From the NCBI GenBank assembly GCA_964521025.1, contig CAZFPK010000014.1, positions 5,309 through 69,308 of the forward strand: a stretch of 64,000 nucleotides of DNA, in the 5' to 3' direction. A program made the position numbers and the translations under genes. Below the pieces are notes generated by a model, which was not told where the DNA came from, searched no databases, and saw only the letters and a program-made list of their open reading frames with translations. The stretch comes from DRTC01 sp964521025. Lineage in GTDB: Bacteria > Cloacimonadota > Cloacimonadia > Cloacimonadales > TCS61. This document shows, piece by piece, positions 18,197 to 27,344 of this stretch (its first letter is position 1; every line of letters begins with the position of its first letter).

Positions 18197-18227
18197 TTAA
18201 CCTCCAAGGTTTGATAAAAGGAAGATT

Positions 18228-18680
18228 ATGATCGATCTAAAATTCAAAGTAAACGGAAAAAAAATAAAAATCAAAGTCGATGCTTCATTAAGACTGCTCG
18301 ATATTCTGCGAGATAAACTCGATCTGACAGGCACTAAAGAAGGTTGCGGCATCGGGGAATGCGGAGCCTGCACAATTATTATGAACGGAGAAGCTGTCAA
18401 TTCCTGTTTGATATTGGCTGATCAAGTTCAAGATGCGGAAATCGAAACTGTGGAAATTCTCGAAAAGGATGAAGTTCTATCCAATCTGCAAAAAGCTTTC
18501 CATGATTATGGTGCGATTCAATGCGGATTCTGTACACCGGGAATGCTGATGAGTGCCAAAGCACTTCTCGATAAAAATCCAAAACCCTCCGGAGATGAAA
18601 TAAAAATTGCGCTCGAAGGAAATCTTTGTCGCTGCACGGGATATATTCCGATAATCGAAGCGATAACGAATGCTGAATAA
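18228..18680 (+). CDS. 2Fe-2S subunit of the molybdenum hydroxylase
   Basis: 150 residues, the standard size for CoxS/XdhC-type subunits. An N-terminal plant-type ferredoxin cluster uses Cys40, Cys45, Cys48 and Cys60 (EGCGIGECGACTI). A C-terminal helical cluster domain uses Cys99, Cys102, Cys134 and Cys136 (QCGFCTPGML and GNLCRCTGYI). It passes electrons from the Mo site to FAD in the upstream 1077-residue subunit, so the two gene products give all three modules of a xanthine dehydrogenase-type enzyme. AGGAAG precedes the ATG. A short hairpin repeat lies between the genes, but one transcript is likely. Confidence 0.95.
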   Translation: MIDLKFKVNGKKIKIKVDASLRLLDILRDKLDLTGTKEGCGIGECGACTIIMNGEAVNSCLILADQVQDAEIETVEILEKDEVLSNLQKAFHDYGAIQCGFCTPGMLMSAKALLDKNPKPSGDEIKIALEGNLCRCTGYIPIIEAITNAE

Positions 18681-18693
18681 CTCTCTTTAAAAA

Positions 18694-18981
18694 ATGTTAC
18701 AAATCATCCTCGCTTTGATCTTGTTGATCTATTGGCTGGTTTTTTATATATTTGTCTTGAACGATCTATATCTTTCCCATCAATTTCTGGGAATGATCTT
18801 ACGGGTCTTTTTCCCAATCGCGATCCTGATCAATATAATTTGCACAATTTATGCGATATTTCTCCTAGCAAAAAAGAAAGGAAGAAAATTCCGAAACTTT
18901 GCCGCTTTAATTCTTAATATTGTACCGATTTTAGGAGTCATATTTTTCTTGAGTTGGTTGTTTTTCGGAATTAAAATTTAA
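18694..18981 (+). CDS. Small membrane protein of unknown function
   Basis: 95 residues, strongly hydrophobic, with three predicted transmembrane segments at about 2-24, 35-58 and 70-92 and a basic loop (AKKKGRKFRN). No family recognised. It starts 13 bases after the iron-sulfur subunit stop and could be its last co-transcribed gene. The ribosome-binding site is weak. Confidence 0.55.
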   Translation: MLQIILALILLIYWLVFYIFVLNDLYLSHQFLGMILRVFFPIAILINIICTIYAIFLLAKKKGRKFRNFAALILNIVPILGVIFFLSWLFFGIKI

Positions 18982-19139
18982 GTTCGTTATCTTATCAATT
19001 TCGATAAATTATTATTTTCGAATTTAGTTTCAGAAATGAAATACATTTTTTTCTGTTAAGCACATTTCCAATTTTTGTATTGACTTCAAATCATTCCAAA
19101 AAGAAAAGGTTAAAGCAAAAATAATTCGGAGGAATAGAA

Positions 19140-19661
19140 ATGAAAAGTACAATAACCACGATTGTAATGGCAATTTTAGCTGGTACGATTTTAATCGCGG
19201 AATCTATCAAAATCGCTTATATCGACACGGAAAGGGTTATGGCGGAAAGCCGGGATACGCAAGAAGCACAAAATGTTTTTCAAACAGAACAGGAAAGTTG
19301 GAAAAACGAGATCTCTGAACTTGATGCAGAAATTGAAAGACTTTATTCTGAATATGAAACTAAAAAAATGATCTTAACAGAATCAGGTAAACAAGAAGCA
19401 GAAGATAAAATCAATGAGCTATCTATTGAGAGAGAGGCACTTGTTCAGGAAATTTACGGAGAAAGCGGGAAAGCAATGCAAAGAAATGCTGAACTTCTCG
19501 AACCGATCCTGACTAAACTTAAAAATGTTATAGAAAAAGTTTCCGTAGAAAATAATTATACGATCGTTCTCGATGCTTCTGCCGGTGGAATTCTTTATGC
19601 AAAACCAAGTTTGGATATTACCGACGATATTATCCTGGAACTCGACGAAGCCGTCGAATAG
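19140..19661 (+). CDS. OmpH/Skp-family periplasmic chaperone
   Basis: 173 residues: a signal peptide (MKSTITTIVMAILAGTILIAES), the typical strand IKIAYIDTERVMAES, a long charged coiled coil (about 45-120) and the closing beta segment NYTIVLDASAGGILYAKPSLDITDDI. This is the Skp/OmpH fold, whose trimers hold unfolded outer-membrane proteins in the periplasm. A strong GGAGG precedes the ATG. lpxD follows 58 bases downstream, matching the common skp-lpxD order. Confidence 0.9.
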   Translation: MKSTITTIVMAILAGTILIAESIKIAYIDTERVMAESRDTQEAQNVFQTEQESWKNEISELDAEIERLYSEYETKKMILTESGKQEAEDKINELSIEREALVQEIYGESGKAMQRNAELLEPILTKLKNVIEKVSVENNYTIVLDASAGGILYAKPSLDITDDIILELDEAVE

Positions 19662-19719
19662 GTTTTGAGTAAAATCGAATTGTCCATTCTCCAAAGTATT
19701 CTGCGATTGATGAATCAGG

Positions 19720-20802
19720 ATGAATGTAAACAATTCAAATAATAAAGAAATGAAATTATTTAAAACATCTTTAACTTCAAAACAGGTCGCTGCCAAATTT
19801 AAAGGAATTCTGAGCGAACATCACAAAAATCTATTATCCAATGTATCGGAATTGAACGAAGCGGAAGAAAATTCTGTCTGCTTTTATGAAAATCCAAAAT
19901 ATCTAGCCGACCTGAAAAGTTCAAAAGCAGGTTTGATCTTTGTTCCGGCAGATTTTGACCCGACTTTGAAACCTGATACAAATCTTCTTCTCATCGAAAA
20001 ACCATACATCAATTTTCTGAAACTCGTCCGGGAATGGCTGGAAATGAATAAACCGGAAATCGCTGAAAATATTTCCCATACAGCATCGATTTCCGGAACT
20101 GCAAAAATCGGGAAAGATGTTATTCTCGGAGCGAATGTCGTGATCAGGGAAAATGTTGTCATCGATAATAATACCTTGATCGAGAGTAATTGCGTTATCC
20201 GGGAAAATGTCCGGATCGGTTCAAATTGTCATATTTATCCTAACACGACGATCTATGAAGACAGCATCATCAAAAATAATGTGATCATTCATGCCGGCTG
20301 CGTTATTGGAGCAGATGGTTTCGGATACATTTTTGATAATGGAATTCATCACAAAGTTCCGCAGGTCGGCAATGTTATCATCGAAGATAATGTCGAGATC
20401 GGGGCGAATTCAACCATCGATCGAGCAACTCTCGGAGCGACAGTTATCGGTAAAGGAACCAAGATCGACAATCTTGTTCAGGTCGGACACAATTGTAAGA
20501 TCGGTGAAAATTCCATAATTTGTGCTCAAGTTGGATTAGCCGGAAGTACGGAAATCGGAAACACAGTTTTTCTGGCAGGACAGGTTGGAGTTGCCGGACA
20601 TCTGAAAATTGGCGACGGAGCCATGATCGGAGCTCAATCCGGGATTTCGGGAGATGTTCCCGAAAATGCGAAATACCTGGGTTACCCGGCGATCGATGCG
20701 GATTTGCAGAAACGGATTTTTGCAGTGCAGAGACGGTTACCGGAAGTGGTAAAATTTTATCGAAAAGAGATGAAGAAAGCCAGGAAGAAAGAAGCTAAAT
20801 AA
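19720..20802 (+). CDS. lpxD: UDP-3-O-(3-hydroxyacyl)glucosamine N-acyltransferase LpxD
   Basis: 360 residues. The N-terminal uridine-binding domain (about 12-100, including the ENPKYLADLKSSKAGLIFVP region) is followed by a left-handed beta-helix of hexapeptide repeats (IGKDVILGANVVIRENVVI and onward) and a C-terminal helix. Catalytic-region motifs are GADGFGYIFD, GIHHKVPQVGNVIIED and HNCKIGENSIICAQ. LpxD adds the second acyl chain in lipid A synthesis. The 19720 ATG directly abuts AGG with little spacing; Met12 (19753) is an alternative start. Together with lpxC/fabZ and lpxA downstream it shows the organism makes lipid A. Confidence 0.95.
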   Translation: MNVNNSNNKEMKLFKTSLTSKQVAAKFKGILSEHHKNLLSNVSELNEAEENSVCFYENPKYLADLKSSKAGLIFVPADFDPTLKPDTNLLLIEKPYINFLKLVREWLEMNKPEIAENISHTASISGTAKIGKDVILGANVVIRENVVIDNNTLIESNCVIRENVRIGSNCHIYPNTTIYEDSIIKNNVIIHAGCVIGADGFGYIFDNGIHHKVPQVGNVIIEDNVEIGANSTIDRATLGATVIGKGTKIDNLVQVGHNCKIGENSIICAQVGLAGSTEIGNTVFLAGQVGVAGHLKIGDGAMIGAQSGISGDVPENAKYLGYPAIDADLQKRIFAVQRRLPEVVKFYRKEMKKARKKEAK

Positions 20803-20947
20803 TCTGACTTCTCAAGTATAAAACTCGTGTTACATTTACTATCCTAACCTTTCTCCCATTCCCATCAAACGGGGAATCAGAAAAAGGCTTTGACAGTTCA
20901 TTTAGAGAAATAAAAAAATTAACCTAAAAAATAAGGAGGAAAGAACG

Positions 20948-22125
20948 ATGTTTAAGAAAATGATGCTAATTGTATTATTTTGCTAGTAATTTTTAATGTG
21001 GTTTATGCAAAAGGTAAACAAGTTGAGGATATTGTACTGAAAGAACAGATTAGAGATTTTCTGGTTGAAAAAGAAATGAATGTAGTAAAAAGCATAGGCG
21101 ATCATCTTAATTTATTTGGTCTGGAAAGAATAATCGATCAAAAGAACTATAAAGATTATGAGATATATCAAGCTAGTATTGATGTTGGACTTATTTATAG
21201 ATTCACGATTCTAAAAAAAAATGATGATATCTATCTAATGCCGAGAGATTTTAATAAACTACTTTTCCACTCAAATAATCATTCTACAAAAGATAATGAA
21301 TTGATAATTGCAGAAAAATATGTTGAACTTTTTGAGGTCGATGATATCATTATAGAAAAAAGTGAGATGATAAATGTCACTCTTGAAGGGAAAGAATATG
21401 ATATTGAACTAATTACATTAACAAATATAAGAGATATTAATCCCTGGACAAAAATAAATTCTATTAGAAAAAAATGGAATTTAAAATTTAAAAATGGACA
21501 GCTTTTTCGTTTCAGAAAAGAGGAATTAGAATCATATATAAATGACAAAAGAATAGATACAGAAAGAAATATTCATAGTCAAACTTTTAATATCAAAACA
21601 AGGCAAAATGAACGATTATGTAATGTTGTTATAAAAAACTATTTAGCAGATGAAATTACATTTGAAGATCCTACAAATAATATTAACTATTTTGATAAAT
21701 ATGTAATTGTAAAAAAAAATGATAATCCTGTTCCTGCTATTGAACGCACAGTAAATATAGAACTAAGTGATTTTACACCTTTTTCTAATGTCGATGTCGA
21801 AATAACTATTGAAAAAGGTGCAACTATTCATACTTTATTTAGTCAAATCATAATAGTTGATTCTCTTGGGAATGCAAACTATGATTGGGAAATTTCCTAT
21901 AATGTTCACACAGGTAAATGCAAAATTACAGCAAATGGTAGTAACGAAAAATATTTCTTTATATATCGGACGCTTTCGGATGATTTACCGGAAGAACTTA
22001 ATTATGATTACAAAATTCTGTATGGAGATCAATTCCCAAGTTTTAATGAAACAGATATTGAAGCCTTTCTCTCATTCTCTATTTTCAGGGAATTAGAAAA
22101 AGGTTTTGACAGAATTAGTATATAA
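20948..22125 (+). pseudogene. Broken 5' partial duplicate of the downstream secreted protein gene
   Basis: The ATG at 20948 (after AAGGAGGAAAG) starts a signal peptide MFKKMMLIVLFC, then hits TAG. Relative to the intact copy one base is missing (TTTTGC-T-AGTAAT versus TTTTTTGC-AC-AGTAAT). The frame continues from 20980 for about 380 residues matching residues 14 to about 386 of the downstream 1199-residue protein. At 22064 it runs into sequence resembling the non-coding DNA upstream of this same gene (20848 onward), giving a nonsense tail, FLSFSIFRELEKG. It therefore lacks the protease and beta-helix parts. A TTG restart at 20980 is possible but would lack a proper signal. Confidence 0.8.
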
Positions 22126-22158
22126 ATAAGTAGTTGAAACATAAAAAAATAGGAGGAT

Positions 22159-25100
22159 ATGATGAAACGATTTATTTTAATAGGAGTACTTTTTTGCACA
22201 GTAATTTTTAATGTGGTTTATGCAAAAGGTAAACAAGTTGAGGATATTGTACTGAAAGAACAGATTAGAGATTTTCTGGTTGAAAAAGAAATGAATGTAG
22301 TAAAAAGCATAGGCGATCATCTTAATTTATTTGGTCTGGAAAGAATAATCGATCAAAAGAACTATAAAGATTATGAGATATATCAAGCTAGTATTGATGT
22401 TGGACTTATTTATAGATTCACGATTCTAAAAAAAAATGATAATCTCTATTTAATGCCGCGAGATTTTAATAAATTACTCATAGACTCGAATAATCTCGCT
22501 ACAAAAGAAAACGAATTGGCAATTGCCGAAAAATATGTTGAACTATGTAGAATTGATGAAACAATCATTGAGCAAAGTGAAATAAAAAAAGTAAGTATTA
22601 ATACATATGCGGTTGAAAATAAAGAAAATTTCTATACTACAACTTATAATGTTCAAATAATATCTTGGACAAAAGTAAACGGTGTAAGAATAAAATGGAA
22701 TTTTACATTTAAAGATGGACAGATCCATCGTTATGCAATACTGATTTTAGATAGATTTACAGGTGATTATTTTTTCGATGAAGAATTGCCTAGACCATCT
22801 AAAGGCAGTAGTGGATCCAGTACTTTTGATATTATTCAAAGAACACAGGAAAGAACGGAATTAGTCACAATAAAAAATCATTCTGACGAGGAAATAACCT
22901 TTTCTGATGTTGAACATCCGAATGATGATTTTAAGTACAAACACGAGTATGTAGTTGTAAAAGATGATGGAAACCCTAAACCTCCTAATGAACGTACAGT
23001 GATTATTGAATTAAGTGATTTTACACCTTTATCTAATGTTGATGTAATAATTACAATAAAAAAAGATGCTGCTATAGATACATTATTTAATCAAGCCATA
23101 CCTGTTGATGCAAGTGGTAATGCAAACCATAATTGGGAAATTCCTGCTGATGTTCATACAGGTAAGTGCAAAATCACAGCAAACGGAGGTAATGAAAAAT
23201 ATTTCTTTATTTATCGAACCCGCTCAAATGCTTTACCCGGTGAGCTTAATTATAATTATCATATTCTTTATGGTGATCAATTTGCCGGTTTTAATGAATC
23301 TGTTATTGAAACATTTGCTGATAATGTAACAACTTCAATTGATACTGTTTATAATGAAGAAATAAATAATTGGAATTTTCCTTCACCTGAAGATATTGAT
23401 TTGAATGATAGTCTTGATATCTATGTAGCGGATTATGAGAATGGTTCTGCAATCAGAAGTACTTCCGGTGATAGTTTAATTTTTAAAGGTATTGCAATCG
23501 GATATCCTTATATAGATTATCTAAAAAATAACTTTCATTATACTACTGATCTGGACGCAATAGGAAAAGTTTTATGTCATGAATTTCTTCATTCTGTCCA
23601 ATATCATTATCCTAATATCTTTATAAATTGGGTGTCGCCACCCAATAAATATTATAAATATATTTCCGAAGGGCAAGCGCGTTTTATCCAAACCGTTTAT
23701 ATGGATTATCACAGTAGTACTGCCGTTAATGAGGAATTTGCAGGAGGAAGACAATATCAATATCAGGCTAACCAGTATTTGTTAAACGGTCTAAATTTAT
23801 CATTGGAAGATGTTGATTATGATTTTTGCTTATTCTGGCGTTTTTTATATGAGAACTATCAATCCGGAAGTGAATCTGATAAATTGGATATTCTCATTAA
23901 ATTACTTGAAAAATCAGATATTGTCGGTTCTGATCCTATCGTCGATGGTGAGATTGCATTCGATAATGCCTTATCATCCGGAGGTGGTTTATATAGTTCA
24001 TTCGACGATGCTCTAAAAGATTTTTCCAAAAATTGTTACCTTAACGATCCAACCTACAATATCTGGAACCCCTGTCCAAGCGACACATTTTATGTAACTC
24101 CTTATATAACTGCCAGTCACAGAGATGGAATCACAAATACTTTTACCGGAGAAAGAAATATAACCGAATCCGATGATATCGCGGAACCTTTTGGCATCGA
24201 TTATATGGTCTTTAATATCGGAGCATTAGTTACCAATGTATGTTTAAGTTTCGATGGTGATCCCGATGATAATGGGAATATGGCGGATTTTTATGCAAAT
24301 GCTCTGCTGATGGAAGGAAATGATCTAATTTCAGAGCAAGAAATATCACTAACAAATGGCGAAGGAGTTATCAGCTTCGAGGTAAATGATCCTGTAAATA
24401 AGGTCGTGTTAATCATTGCCAGGTTAGATAGTGATGAAACCAGTGAAAATGATTATGAAGTTACTCTCTCCGATGATGAAATACATGTAAGCGGAAATGT
24501 CTCCGGAACCTGGTCGAATATATATTCTACTTATTTTATCGATGGAGAAATAACTGTTCCTTTAGGTGATACCTTAATAATTGAACCGGGAATCAAAGTT
24601 AATTTTTCAGGTCATTACAAATTCAATATCTATGGAAGACTTTTGGCAGAAGGAACAGAAGATGCAATCATAATTTTCACTGCTCAAGATACAACAACCG
24701 GCTGGAATGGTTTAAGATTTTATGATCAAAATTCCAGTGGTCAAGACAGTTCGCGAGTTATTCATTGCATATTGCAACATGGGCATGCCTCAGGTTCATT
24801 TCCTGATAATTGCGGAGGTGCTATTTATCTCAGAAATTCAGATCCTTTTATAGATAATTGTATCATCTCAAATAATTCAGCTGCCGGAGGAGGAGGTTTT
24901 TTCCTTCATAATTCATCCAGTCCGGTAATTACGAATACTATAATAAGAAATAATTCGGCTACAGAGAATGGAGGAGCAATTCATATTTGGAATCAGTATT
25001 ATAATATGTGTTATCCCGACTTTGAATATCTGATAATAGTAAATAATTCTGCAATTTATAACGGAGGTGGTTTATATTGTAAATCATGGTGTTTCCCGGA

Positions 25101-25758
25101 TCTAACAAATTGTATTTTTTTTGGGAATAATGCGAATTATGGCGGAGCAATTTACTGTCAGTATTTTTACCAATATCAAAGTCAACCGAATCTTTTAAAT
25201 TGCATTTTGTGGAATAATACTACATCTCCTATTGTTGCCTATGAGATATTTGTTAATTATTCCGATATTGAAGGAGGCGGCTTTAGAGATGAAGGAAATA
25301 TAGATTCCGATCCCCTTTTCGTAGATGCAGCGAATAATGATTTTAATCTGCTCTGGAATTCACCTTGTATTGATGCTGGTGATCCGAATTATATCGATCC
25401 GGACGGAACAATACGCGATATGGGTACATTTTCATTTTATCAAACTGCTGAACTTGAGATTCCATCAAATATAATTTTCTTTGTCGATTCAGATTCCGTT
25501 CATTTAGGATGGGATTTGGTTTCGGGTGCAATATTTTATAATGTTTATTCTTCAGAAAATCCGGATACCGGATTTATAGAAAATGAAAACGGAATATTTG
25601 ATGCTCTATCTTGGTCGGCTCCAATTTCTACTGATAATGAATATTATTATGTTAAAGCCCGAAATAACAGGACATCGAGAGCTAAAAACTTTATTAAAGA
25701 TAGTTTCAAATCAAAAATATACCCGCAGAGATTATTATCAAAACAAACAGGATCTTAA
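22159..25758 (+). CDS. Large secreted protein: metalloprotease-like domain plus right-handed beta-helix
   Basis: 1199 residues. Signal peptide about 1-22 (KRFILIGVLFCTVIFNVVYA). Residues 25-380 form an uncharacterised N-terminal region duplicated in the preceding pseudogene. Residues about 385-680 resemble bacterial surface metalloproteases: HEFLH at 474-478 with a possible third ligand Glu504 in YISEGQARFIQ. Residues about 790-1060 are right-handed beta-helix repeats (GGAIYLRNSDPFIDNCIISNNSA type, as in polymorphic outer-membrane proteins), followed by a fibronectin-like segment. No FlgD-type sorting domain closes it, unlike the C25 protease. GGAGG precedes two possible ATGs. Probably a surface or secreted enzyme; substrate unknown. 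Confidence 0.78.
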   Translation: MMKRFILIGVLFCTVIFNVVYAKGKQVEDIVLKEQIRDFLVEKEMNVVKSIGDHLNLFGLERIIDQKNYKDYEIYQASIDVGLIYRFTILKKNDNLYLMPRDFNKLLIDSNNLATKENELAIAEKYVELCRIDETIIEQSEIKKVSINTYAVENKENFYTTTYNVQIISWTKVNGVRIKWNFTFKDGQIHRYAILILDRFTGDYFFDEELPRPSKGSSGSSTFDIIQRTQERTELVTIKNHSDEEITFSDVEHPNDDFKYKHEYVVVKDDGNPKPPNERTVIIELSDFTPLSNVDVIITIKKDAAIDTLFNQAIPVDASGNANHNWEIPADVHTGKCKITANGGNEKYFFIYRTRSNALPGELNYNYHILYGDQFAGFNESVIETFADNVTTSIDTVYNEEINNWNFPSPEDIDLNDSLDIYVADYENGSAIRSTSGDSLIFKGIAIGYPYIDYLKNNFHYTTDLDAIGKVLCHEFLHSVQYHYPNIFINWVSPPNKYYKYISEGQARFIQTVYMDYHSSTAVNEEFAGGRQYQYQANQYLLNGLNLSLEDVDYDFCLFWRFLYENYQSGSESDKLDILIKLLEKSDIVGSDPIVDGEIAFDNALSSGGGLYSSFDDALKDFSKNCYLNDPTYNIWNPCPSDTFYVTPYITASHRDGITNTFTGERNITESDDIAEPFGIDYMVFNIGALVTNVCLSFDGDPDDNGNMADFYANALLMEGNDLISEQEISLTNGEGVISFEVNDPVNKVVLIIARLDSDETSENDYEVTLSDDEIHVSGNVSGTWSNIYSTYFIDGEITVPLGDTLIIEPGIKVNFSGHYKFNIYGRLLAEGTEDAIIIFTAQDTTTGWNGLRFYDQNSSGQDSSRVIHCILQHGHASGSFPDNCGGAIYLRNSDPFIDNCIISNNSAAGGGGFFLHNSSSPVITNTIIRNNSATENGGAIHIWNQYYNMCYPDFEYLIIVNNSAIYNGGGLYCKSWCFPDLTNCIFFGNNANYGGAIYCQYFYQYQSQPNLLNCILWNNTTSPIVAYEIFVNYSDIEGGGFRDEGNIDSDPLFVDAANNDFNLLWNSPCIDAGDPNYIDPDGTIRDMGTFSFYQTAELEIPSNIIFFVDSDSVHLGWDLVSGAIFYNVYSSENPDTGFIENENGIFDALSWSAPISTDNEYYYVKARNNRTSRAKNFIKDSFKSKIYPQRLLSKQTGS

Positions 25759-25817
25759 TGTATAGAGATTTTCAATAAAGGATTGGGAACGATCTGCAAA
25801 AAATTTAAGGAACTACA

Positions 25818-27209
25818 ATGAAAGAATTCAAACAAACGATCAAAGACGAAATAAGTTATACCGGAGTCGGTTTACATTCCGGTCAGGTTTCGACCATCAC
25901 TTTCAAACCTGCAAAAAAGAATGAAGGAATAGTTTTCATCCGCACCGACTTGGAAGGAAAACCGGAGATCCTGGCTGATATCGACCATGTTACCGATATT
26001 TCGCGAGGAACGACGATCGGTGTGAAAAAGGCAACTGTTGCCACGATCGAGCATGTTCTGGCTGCAATTAAAGGTCTGGACATCGACAATATCAGGATCG
26101 AAGTGAATGGACCTGAAGTTCCGGTTGCAGACGGCAGTTCCATCATTTTCCTGGAACTCCTGAAAAAAGTCGGCATCGTCCAGCAGGATTCGGAACGGAA
26201 ATACCTGGAATTCGATAAACCGATTTCTTTCTCCGCTCCGGCTGATAATGTCGATATCGTGATCGTGCCATCGGATGATCTGAAAGTTACTTTTATGGTC
26301 GATTATAAACAGAAAGCACTGGGAACACAATACACTTTCCTGCCTTCTCTCGATGTGTTTGAAGAAGATTTTGCTTCAGCCCGGACCTTCTGTTTCCTGC
26401 ATGAAATTCTGGCTTTGAAGGAAGCAGGTTTGATCAAAGGTGGTTCTCTCAAAAATGCTCTCGTTGTTGCCGATCCGGATATTTCGCAAACAGAGATCGA
26501 TAAATTACGGAAAAAATTCGATTATAAAGATGAGATCAAAGTCGGCAGCGATGGTCTTCTGAATCATACTCCGCTGCGTTATTACAACGAATTTGTTCGT
26601 CATAAAGTCGTCGATCTGATCGGAGATATTGCACTTCTGGGTGTTCCCATCAAAGGTCATATTTTAGCTGCCCGTTCGGGTCATAAAACAAATGTCGAAC
26701 TGGTTAAGAAACTGCGTAAATTATATAAGAAACAGGAACTGCAAAAGATATACCAGGAAAAGAAAACTAAAGATATCGTTTTTGATATTAATGCTATTCA
26801 AAAAATTCTTCCGCATCGATATCCATTCTTGTTAGTCGATAAGATCATTGAATTCGATGCCGGAGAAAGTATTGTCGGAATTAAAAATGTAAGTATTAAT
26901 GAACCATTTTTCAACGGACATTTTCCCGGACATCCGATCATGCCGGGAGTTCTGATCGTTGAAGCAATGGCTCAAACCGGCGGGATCATGCTGCTTAATG
27001 CTTATCCCAACCCGGAAGAATATGTCGCTTATTTTGCTGCTATCGATAAAGTTAAATTCCGTAAACCGGTTTTACCGGGAGATACTTTAAAATTTGAATT
27101 AAAAGTTGTTTCCATGAAACGAGGTTTGGCAAAAATGCATGGTGATGCTTATGTCGGAGAAGCGAAAGTCTGCGAAGGTGATTTCCTGGCTAAAGTGATG
27201 AAGAAATAA
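25818..27209 (+). CDS. Bifunctional LpxC deacetylase / FabZ dehydratase fusion
   Basis: 463 residues. The N-terminal ~310 are LpxC (UDP-3-O-acyl-GlcNAc deacetylase), with zinc-site motifs IEHVLAAIKGLDIDN, HKVVDLIGDIALLG and ILAARSGHKTN. The C-terminal ~145 are FabZ (3-hydroxyacyl-ACP dehydratase), with LPHRYPFLLVDKI and GHFPGHPIMPGVLIVEAMAQ. LpxC makes the committed step of lipid A synthesis; FabZ competes for the same hydroxyacyl-ACP pool. This fusion is typical of Bacteroidetes and relatives, which supports an FCB placement. AAGGA lies upstream of the ATG. lpxA follows 135 bases on. Confidence 0.96.
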   Translation: MKEFKQTIKDEISYTGVGLHSGQVSTITFKPAKKNEGIVFIRTDLEGKPEILADIDHVTDISRGTTIGVKKATVATIEHVLAAIKGLDIDNIRIEVNGPEVPVADGSSIIFLELLKKVGIVQQDSERKYLEFDKPISFSAPADNVDIVIVPSDDLKVTFMVDYKQKALGTQYTFLPSLDVFEEDFASARTFCFLHEILALKEAGLIKGGSLKNALVVADPDISQTEIDKLRKKFDYKDEIKVGSDGLLNHTPLRYYNEFVRHKVVDLIGDIALLGVPIKGHILAARSGHKTNVELVKKLRKLYKKQELQKIYQEKKTKDIVFDINAIQKILPHRYPFLLVDKIIEFDAGESIVGIKNVSINEPFFNGHFPGHPIMPGVLIVEAMAQTGGIMLLNAYPNPEEYVAYFAAIDKVKFRKPVLPGDTLKFELKVVSMKRGLAKMHGDAYVGEAKVCEGDFLAKVMKK

Positions 27210-27213
27210 AAAC

Positions 27214-27329
27214 TATCCACGAATTGCACGAATTACACAAATCTTTTGATTTAAGACTTTTCGGATAGTTCAGGAAGTGACCATTCATTAAGTTTGTAAT
27301 TTTCGTGAATTTAGTGTAATTCGTGGATA
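27214..27329. repeat. Spaced inverted repeat between lpxC/fabZ and lpxA
   Basis: Arms at 27214-27229 (TATCCACGAATTGCAC) and 27314-27329 (GTGTAATTCGTGGATA) are complementary except one pair, with about 84 bases between. It occupies the gap between two co-oriented lipid A genes. Possibly a dispersed element, or a transcript structure. Confidence 0.55.
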
Positions 27330-27344
27330 AATAAAAAGGAAGAT

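Noticed and set aside
20980..22125. Independent functional 381-residue protein
   Set aside because: It needs a TTG start without signal peptide, and its C-terminus is translated upstream non-coding DNA.
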